Assembly (NCBI GenBank): GCA_023262645.1
Contig: JALRAA010000029.1
Span: 1-10,187, forward strand
Reading direction: 5' to 3'
Length of the DNA stretch: 10,187 nucleotides
Source of the DNA: Burkholderiaceae bacterium
GTDB lineage: Bacteria > Pseudomonadota > Gammaproteobacteria > Burkholderiales > Burkholderiaceae_C
The notes under the pieces are model-generated. The model was given only the letters and a program-made list of their open reading frames with translations. It searched no databases and was not told the DNA's origin. Each line of letters starts with the position of its first letter. The first letter of the stretch is position 1. Of the stretch, positions 5,400 through 10,187 are shown one piece after another. The translations under genes and the position numbers were made by a program.

Positions 5400-8300
5400 G
5401 ACTGACTCCAGAGGAAAACGAGGCGCTGCTGCTGGCGCGATCACGGCTGTGCACCATGCTGAATAAAAGCGGGACAAAGACCAGGGTGGCCACTGTGGCG
5501 AGCATCAAGCCGCCGATGACGGCCCGGCCCAGGGGGGCGTTTTGTTCGCCGCCTTCACCCAAACCCAGCGCCATGGGCACCATGCCGATCATCATGGCCA
5601 AAGCGGTCATCAACACGGGCCTGAAACGCACAAAGCCGGCATCTAACGCGGCAGCGATCGGGTCTCCCAATTGCTCCAGACGTTCGCGGGCAAAACTGAT
5701 CACCAACACACTGTTGGCGGTGGCAACACCCATGCACATGATGGCGCCGGTCAGGGCAGGTACTGACAGCGTGGTGCGCGTGGCAAACAACATCCATACG
5801 ATGCCTGCCAGCGCGGCGGGCAGGGCGCTGACGATGACAAAAGGATCGCGCCAAGATTGGAAATTGACCACGATCAGGAAATAAATCAACACCACCGCGC
5901 CCAACAAACCCCAAAGCAATCCAGAGAAGGCTTTTTCCATGGTGCGAACCTGGCCCAACAGAACCACTTTGGTGCCTTTGGGCAGATCGCCTTCGGTGGC
6001 TGCGATCACGCGCCTGACTTCACGGGCCACCGTGCCCAAATCGGTGTCTTGGGTGGTCGCATTGATTTGCACCATCGGTTGAATGTCGTATTGGCTGACG
6101 ACAGCGTTGCGCGTCGTGCGGTTGATGGTGGCCAATGCGCCGAGTACTGGTTGGTTGGCGTTGGCGCTGTTGCCGACGGGCAAATTGGACAAAGCACTGA
6201 GCGAGTCCATGTTGTATTGCGGGGTTTGCATCACCACGCCGTAAGAAACACCGTTGGCAGGGTTGAGCCAGAACGTTGGGGCCACTTGGCTGCTACCCGC
6301 CAAATTCACCACCATATTGTTGGTCACATCTTTGGGTGTGATGCCCATGTCTTGCGCCTGGCTGCGGTCAATGTTCACCTCAAACACCGGGCTTTTGGCA
6401 GACTGTTGGATGCGGGCATCGGCCACACCGGGAATGCGCCGAATTTCCTTCAACAGTTTGTTGGCGTAGTCAAAGTTGGCGCTCAAGTTGGCGCCACGGA
6501 TTTGAATGTCGATGGGCGCGGGCGCACCGAAGTTCAAAATTTGACTCACGATGTCAGCCGGTGGAAAAGAAAACACCGTGTCTGGAAAAGCCTCAGGCAG
6601 GGTTTTTCGGAGTTCACGCACATACTCTGACGTGGGTCGGTGCTCCTTGCGCAATGCAATTTGAATGTCGCCATCCATGGTGCCAATCACACCGGTGTTG
6701 TTGTAGATCAAGTTGATCCAACTTGGCGGCAAGCCAATGTTGTCGACCAAGGTTTCAATCTCTTGTTCTGGAATGACTTGCCGAATCGCGTCTTCGATGC
6801 GGGAGAACCGTGCCGCGGTTTCTTCGACCCGCGTGCCCACAGGAACGCGTGCATGTATGAGGATTTGACCGCCATCGACATCTGGAAAAAAGTTGGTACC
6901 CAAAAACGGAACCAACCCGAAAGTGGCCATGACAAATCCCATGAAGCCCGTCACGATAGGCCAACGGTGGGCCAATGCCAGTTCCAGCAGGTCTTTGTAA
7001 CTGGCGCGAAACTTTTCAAAACCGGCTTCGAAACTGCGCTGAAAACGCATGATGGGGTTGCGCGTAGGCGGCAGACTGCTGTTGTTGCCGTGCATGTCTG
7101 TGTGAGGTGCGTGAGGCTTGAGCAGGTATTTCGCCATGGTGGGAACCAAAGAGCGAGAAAGAAAGAACGAAAAAGTCATGGCCAGCATCACCGACAAAGC
7201 CATGGGTACAAATAAGAATCGCGACACACCCTCCAAGAAAAACATGGGCACGAACACAATACAAATACACAGCAACGAAACAAAAGCGGGCGCGACGATT
7301 TGATCAGCGCCGTCCAGAATGGCCGTCACCACATCCTTGCCTTGTTCAAGGTGCCAGTTGATGTTTTCGATTGTGACTGTTGCATCGTCAACCAGAATTC
7401 CTACCGCGAGCGCGAGCCCGCCCAGCGTCATAAGGTTGAGGGTTTCCCCCAGTGCGTAGAGACCGACCAAAGCACCCATGATGGACAGCGGAATCGAGAC
7501 AGCAATGATGATGGTTGAGCGCCAACTGCCCAAAAACAAAAAGATCATCACGCTGGTGAGTGCTGCCGCAATCAAGCCCTCCATGGCCACCCCTTGAATC
7601 GCGGCACGCACAAACAAGGATTGGTCATTGATGGGCTTGACCATCAACGCTTCGGGCAAGGAGGGTTTGATCGACTTGAGTTTTTCCAACACCCCGTCGA
7701 CGATGGCCAATGTGGAGGTGGTGCCATTCTTCAGCACAGACATCAACACCGAGCGGTTGCCGTTGACATGCACGATGTTGGTTTGTGGTGCATTGCCGTC
7801 GTGGACATTGGCCACATCGCGTATGTAGACCATCGCACCGTTGACGCTTTTGATTGGCAAGTCGCCCAGGTCTTTGATGGTGGCAGCCGCGTTGTTCAAG
7901 CTGATGGTGTATTCCAGACTGTCTATTTTTTGGGTGCCGACGGGTGTGATGATGTTTTGTGACGCCAGCGCTGCAGCCACATCCTGCGCACTCAGACCTC
8001 TGGCTTGTAACTCGGGCAAATTCAAATCGATTTGCACTTGTCGCGACTTGCCGCCGTAAGGAAATGGAATCGCTGCGCCTGGCACAGTGACCAAGGGCGT
8101 GCGAACCTGCGTCAATCCAATGTCTGCCAAGTTTTGTTCTGACAGCCCTTGGCCAGCAAGCGCGAGTTGAAGAATCGGAACGGTTGACGCGTTGTAGTTG
8201 ACGATCAGCGGTGGCAATGTGCCAGGTGGCATTTGCCGAATCAGCACCTGAGAAATCGCGGTCACTTGTGCGTTGGCAATCGCGATGTTGACGCCCGGGT

Positions 8301-8595
8301 GAAAAAAGATTTTCACAATACCGACACCAGCGTAGGAGTTGGCTTCGATGTGTTCGATATCGTTGACAGTGGTGGTCAGCACGCGTTGGTACAAGGTGCT
8401 GATACGCCCAGCCATTTGATCGGGCGGCAAGCCGGTGTAGGCCCACGCTACGGCGATCACCGGGATACGTATTTCAGGAAAAATATCGGTTGGTGTTTTA
8501 AGCGCTGCGAGTGGCCCCAGTATCAACAAGAGCAAGGCCATCACCACAAACGTATAAGGACGCTTGAGCGCCAGGCCAACAACATTCAACGCCAT
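5392..8595 (-). CDS. RND-superfamily efflux permease
   Basis: The 1067-residue protein has the length and internal duplication of RND pumps: a first transmembrane helix (about 14-32), a large periplasmic loop, helices from about 335 to 490, a second loop (about 565-885), and a final helix bundle from about 893 to 1048. The proton-relay aspartates are seen in GILVDDATVTIEN as D403 and D404, matching D407/D408 of AcrB. In the second half the segment MGVATANSVLVISFA (955-969) has A960 where AcrB has the relay lysine K940. The second-half motif RPVLMTALAMMIGMVPMAL and the segment GEGGEQNAPLG (1013-1023) are present. It drives proton-coupled export together with the adaptor and an unlinked channel. 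The substrate is unknown; the sequence looks more like the hydrophobe/amphiphile group than the CusA metal group. A modest GAAGAAAG lies before ATG 8595. The permease gene comes before the adaptor, the reverse of acrAB. Confidence 0.94.
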   Translation of the reverse strand: MALNVVGLALKRPYTFVVMALLLLILGPLAALKTPTDIFPEIRIPVIAVAWAYTGLPPDQMAGRISTLYQRVLTTTVNDIEHIEANSYAGVGIVKIFFHPGVNIAIANAQVTAISQVLIRQMPPGTLPPLIVNYNASTVPILQLALAGQGLSEQNLADIGLTQVRTPLVTVPGAAIPFPYGGKSRQVQIDLNLPELQARGLSAQDVAAALASQNIITPVGTQKIDSLEYTISLNNAAATIKDLGDLPIKSVNGAMVYIRDVANVHDGNAPQTNIVHVNGNRSVLMSVLKNGTTSTLAIVDGVLEKLKSIKPSLPEALMVKPINDQSLFVRAAIQGVAMEGLIAAALTSVMIFLFLGSWRSTIIIAVSIPLSIMGALVGLYALGETLNLMTLGGLALAVGILVDDATVTIENINWHLEQGKDVVTAILDGADQIVAPAFVSLLCICIVFVPMFFLEGVSRFLFVPMALSVMLAMTFSFFLSRSLVPTMAKYLLKPHAPHTDMHGNNSSLPPTRNPIMRFQRSFEAGFEKFRASYKDLLELALAHRWPIVTGFMGFVMATFGLVPFLGTNFFPDVDGGQILIHARVPVGTRVEETAARFSRIEDAIRQVIPEQEIETLVDNIGLPPSWINLIYNNTGVIGTMDGDIQIALRKEHRPTSEYVRELRKTLPEAFPDTVFSFPPADIVSQILNFGAPAPIDIQIRGANLSANFDYANKLLKEIRRIPGVADARIQQSAKSPVFEVNIDRSQAQDMGITPKDVTNNMVVNLAGSSQVAPTFWLNPANGVSYGVVMQTPQYNMDSLSALSNLPVGNSANANQPVLGALATINRTTRNAVVSQYDIQPMVQINATTQDTDLGTVAREVRRVIAATEGDLPKGTKVVLLGQVRTMEKAFSGLLWGLLGAVVLIYFLIVVNFQSWRDPFVIVSALPAALAGIVWMLFATRTTLSVPALTGAIMCMGVATANSVLVISFARERLEQLGDPIAAALDAGFVRFRPVLMTALAMMIGMVPMALGLGEGGEQNAPLGRAVIGGLMLATVATLVFVPLLFSMVHSRDRASSSASFSSGVSHV
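5406..5409 (-). promoter_or_regulatory. Ribosome binding site inside the permease gene for the adaptor
   Basis: GGAG on the minus strand lies 6 bases before ATG 5399, within the last codons of the permease gene. It fixes the adaptor start and indicates coupled translation of the two pump subunits. Confidence 0.6.
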
Positions 8596-8663
8596 GTTTA
8601 TCTTTCTTCAAAAACAACCGACGGTTAAGACACCCGGTCAGCGAAAGGGTTTTTGTGTTTGCG

Positions 8664-8694
8664 ATTATCAACATTTTTGAAACCTCTGTCGCAA
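8664..8694 (-). promoter_or_regulatory. Weak candidate promoter for the RND pump inside the paaX 3' end
   Basis: TTGCGA (8694-8689) and GATAAT (8669-8664) on the minus strand have a 19-base spacer, longer than ideal; the -10 matches 5 of 6 and the -35 matches 4 of 6. The 72 bases between paaX and the permease show no good terminator (only a short AACC-GTC-GGTT stem followed by GTTTTTG), so the pump may also be read from the paaX promoter. Confidence 0.28.
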
Positions 8695-9606
8695 GAATTT
8701 CAGACTTTTGGTGGCGCGGCCATCGGCCAGTTGTATTTCTTCGTCCAGAAATTTTTCGCTGGGTTCCAGCAAGCATTCGTACAACGCACGGCATGTGTCG
8801 CGCGCGGCGTCACCGGGCCACTTGGAAGGCAGCAAATCTGCGGGCAGCAGCGGGTCTCTCAAGAGCAAGCGCCTGTAGTCGTGAATCAGCAGCAAACGTA
8901 ACAAAAAAGATGTTTCTTTTTGAAGGTTGTCTTTTAAAAAGAGCGGATGTCGCCATTCATCTAACAGCGGCTGATACGTTTTCACAAATTGTTGATAGTG
9001 CATGGCAAGCTCGTCTAAGCCCCATGATTGCGCCACGACATCACTGTCACTCAGGCGACCTTGCAGTGGTAAACCCTTGGCTTTGATCGGCCATAAACAT
9101 TTTTGTAAGGGGCCGAGTCCTTCGCGTTGCAACCCTTCAAACGCCTGGTTCAAATCGGCACTGGGATGGACAAACGCCTGGTTTTGCCATGTGCCGAAAC
9201 CTTGCCAGCGCAAAGCCTTTTTGAGCCGCTCTTTGTCTTTTGGGGTGACCTCCGAGGACAGCATGAGCAGTCGCCACTGACCATCCCAAACGGGTGATCG
9301 GCTGGCGTAGATGTGTTGTGAAGCGGCAGCAATTCGGCTGACACCGCTGGCGCTCAACAAATAGTTGGTGCGCCTGCCCTGTGTTTCGGTTTGCAGCCAA
9401 TCGTCTTTGACCAGCCGAAAAATGGCTGTTCGGATCAACCTTTCGTTGACTTGCAAAGGCTCAAGCAGTCGGATGAGGCAACCCAGCCAGACAGAGCCAC
9501 CTCGGGGATAAACGGCATCACCAAACAGAGAAATGATCAGCGAACCCGCCTGGACACGTTCTTTTTGGATGAATCGTTGGATGCGCTTGTCGGTCTGTGA
9601 AGCCAT
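8668..9606 (-). CDS. paaX: PaaX-type transcriptional repressor of phenylacetate degradation
   Basis: The 312-residue protein matches PaaX in length (E. coli about 316) and layout. The N-terminal winged helix includes ISLFGDAVYPRGGSVWLG (25-42), then NERLIRTAIFRLVKDDWL (54-71) as the recognition region and GRRTNYLLSASG (77-88) as the wing. A central domain begins near WDGQWRLLMLSSE, and the helical C-terminal PaaX domain includes the LLLRLLLIHDYRRLLLRDP region. PaaX represses the paa genes and is released by phenylacetyl-CoA, the first pathway intermediate; that ligand is known for the family, not shown here. It is transcribed divergently from paaA across 115 bases that contain a matching operator. 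ATG 9606 has no strong ribosome binding site, so expression may be low, as suits a repressor. A TATCAT at 9653-9648 could be its -10 box and would overlap the left operator half, allowing autoregulation. Confidence 0.93.
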   Translation of the reverse strand: MASQTDKRIQRFIQKERVQAGSLIISLFGDAVYPRGGSVWLGCLIRLLEPLQVNERLIRTAIFRLVKDDWLQTETQGRRTNYLLSASGVSRIAAASQHIYASRSPVWDGQWRLLMLSSEVTPKDKERLKKALRWQGFGTWQNQAFVHPSADLNQAFEGLQREGLGPLQKCLWPIKAKGLPLQGRLSDSDVVAQSWGLDELAMHYQQFVKTYQPLLDEWRHPLFLKDNLQKETSFLLRLLLIHDYRRLLLRDPLLPADLLPSKWPGDAARDTCRALYECLLEPSEKFLDEEIQLADGRATKSLKFLRQRFQKC

Positions 9607-9648
9607 GGTTTGTCTGAAATGACACGGAAGTGTTGTTTGCCATCAACA

Positions 9649-9687
9649 TGATACATAAAAATCTATTTTTCATAGAATTTTGTATCA
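9649..9687. promoter_or_regulatory. Probable PaaX operator, TGATAC-N27-GTATCA
   Basis: TGATACA at 9649-9655 and TGTATCA at 9681-9687 are perfect 7-base inverted arms; measured from the 6-base cores the spacer is exactly 27 bases. From memory, the PaaX operator of Escherichia coli has the form TGATTC-N27-GAATCA, so spacing and all but one core position per arm agree. The right arm lies in the spacer of the paaA promoter and the left arm lies just upstream of its -35 box. Confidence 0.72.
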
Positions 9688-9695
9688 GTTAAGAT
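9667..9695 (+). promoter_or_regulatory. Candidate paaA promoter
   Basis: TTTTCA (9667-9672) and TAAGAT (9690-9695) are separated by 17 bases; each matches 4 of 6 consensus positions. The right operator arm (9681-9687) falls between the two boxes, so a bound repressor would block RNA polymerase. The start point would be about 20 bases before ATG 9722. Confidence 0.45.
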
Positions 9696-9721
9696 AGGGC
9701 GTCCCACTCACAGGTGAATCT

Positions 9722-10187
9722 ATGTACACACAATCATTCAATGTGCCCGACGGCCCTGGTAACCCTGGTCAAGTAGCCGATCTCAAGCCCGTACTCTCCG
9801 CGCAGGAGCAGCAGTTGCTGGCGCAAGCGCAAACCCGTTTTGATGCAGTGATTGATGCAGACGGCAAGATAGAAGCCAAGGATTGGATGCCAGAGGCTTA
9901 CCGCAAAACGCTGGTTCGACAAATCAGCCAACATGCGCACAGTGAAATTGTGGGCATGTTGCCGGAGGGTAATTGGATCAGCCGCGCACCGAGCCTAAAG
10001 CGCAAAGCCATTTTGATTGCCAAAGTGCAAGACGAAGGCGGACACGGTTTGTATTTGTACAGCGCCGCTGAAACCTTGGGCACCAGCCGCGATCAAATGC
10101 TGGATGCCCTGCACACAGGCCGCGCCAAATACAGCTCCATCTTCAACTATCCCACCCTCACTTGGGCCGATGTGGGTGTCATCGGTT
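9722..10187 (+). CDS. paaA: Phenylacetyl-CoA 1,2-epoxidase subunit A, 3' end cut by window edge
   Basis: The first 155 residues of about 310-330 are present and match PaaA, the catalytic subunit of the multicomponent PaaABCE epoxidase. The enzyme uses O2 and NADPH-derived electrons to convert phenylacetyl-CoA to its ring 1,2-epoxide, the committed step of aerobic phenylacetate degradation in the cytoplasm. The carboxylate-bridged diiron site is indicated by E75 (HAHSEIVGMLPEGNW) and by E105 and H108 in AKVQDEGGHGLYLY; the second ExxH pair lies beyond the window. The start is ATG 9722 with AGGTGA (9712-9717) 4 bases upstream. As the first gene downstream of the operator, it probably leads a paaABCDE-type operon continuing to the right. 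There is no sign of damage. Confidence 0.95.
   Translation, partial: MYTQSFNVPDGPGNPGQVADLKPVLSAQEQQLLAQAQTRFDAVIDADGKIEAKDWMPEAYRKTLVRQISQHAHSEIVGMLPEGNWISRAPSLKRKAILIAKVQDEGGHGLYLYSAAETLGTSRDQMLDALHTGRAKYSSIFNYPTLTWADVGVIG

Noticed and set aside
5857..6630. 257-codon open frame on the plus strand inside the permease gene
   Set aside because: It is antisense to strongly conserved RND sequence; its His/Gln/Gly-rich translation is typical of a shadow frame and it has no recognisable domain.
7625..8446. 273-codon open frame on the minus strand in another frame of the permease gene
   Set aside because: Same strand but shifted frame of the RND permease, Arg/Ser/His-rich with no domain; a codon-bias shadow.
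8596..8667. Terminator between paaX and the permease
   Set aside because: The AACC-GTC-GGTT stem has only four pairs and an imperfect T-run, so I do not call it a terminator.

Overview
The window is bacterial chromosome, most likely a betaproteobacterium of the order Burkholderiales. The evidence is the divergent paaX/paaA pair, an RND pump with close-relative-style motifs, densely packed genes and a mid-range GC content (I sampled lines by eye, roughly 42-62%). No rRNA, tRNA, insertion sequence, phage gene or CRISPR array is visible. The longest stretch without a gene is 218 bases.

Layout from left to right. (1) Minus strand, 1-2151: a TerC-family membrane protein cut by the left edge, then a tightly coupled pair of unrelated-looking PAP2 membrane phosphatases whose reading frames overlap by 4 bases. 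(2) 2220-4020: a small SET-domain protein on the plus strand runs head-on, with no gap, into a minus-strand two-gene operon. That operon holds a CxxCxxCC cysteine-cluster protein followed by a GNAT-fold protein resembling the catalytic half of arginyl-tRNA-protein transferases. The operon has a good sigma-70 type promoter and an unusual pair of mirrored motifs around it. The block looks somewhat AT-richer than its flanks. (3) 4239-8595, minus strand: an RND efflux permease followed by its periplasmic adaptor, with 8 bases of overlap and no outer-membrane channel gene in view. (4) 8668-10187: paaX (repressor of phenylacetate degradation, minus strand) diverges from paaA (epoxidase subunit, plus strand, cut by the right edge). 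The shared intergenic region carries a perfect TGATAC-N27-GTATCA inverted repeat over the paaA promoter, which fits a PaaX operator.

Functionally, region 4 is the control point and first gene of an aerobic phenylacetyl-CoA pathway. The RND pump sits 72 bases downstream of paaX on the same strand and could be partly co-transcribed with it, which would link export to aromatic catabolism. This is inference. The least understood part is region 2: three putative protein-modifying or metal-binding proteins (SET methyltransferase, ATE-like transferase, cysteine-cluster protein) packed together. It is the best candidate here for something undescribed, but the sequence alone does not prove that they form a system.
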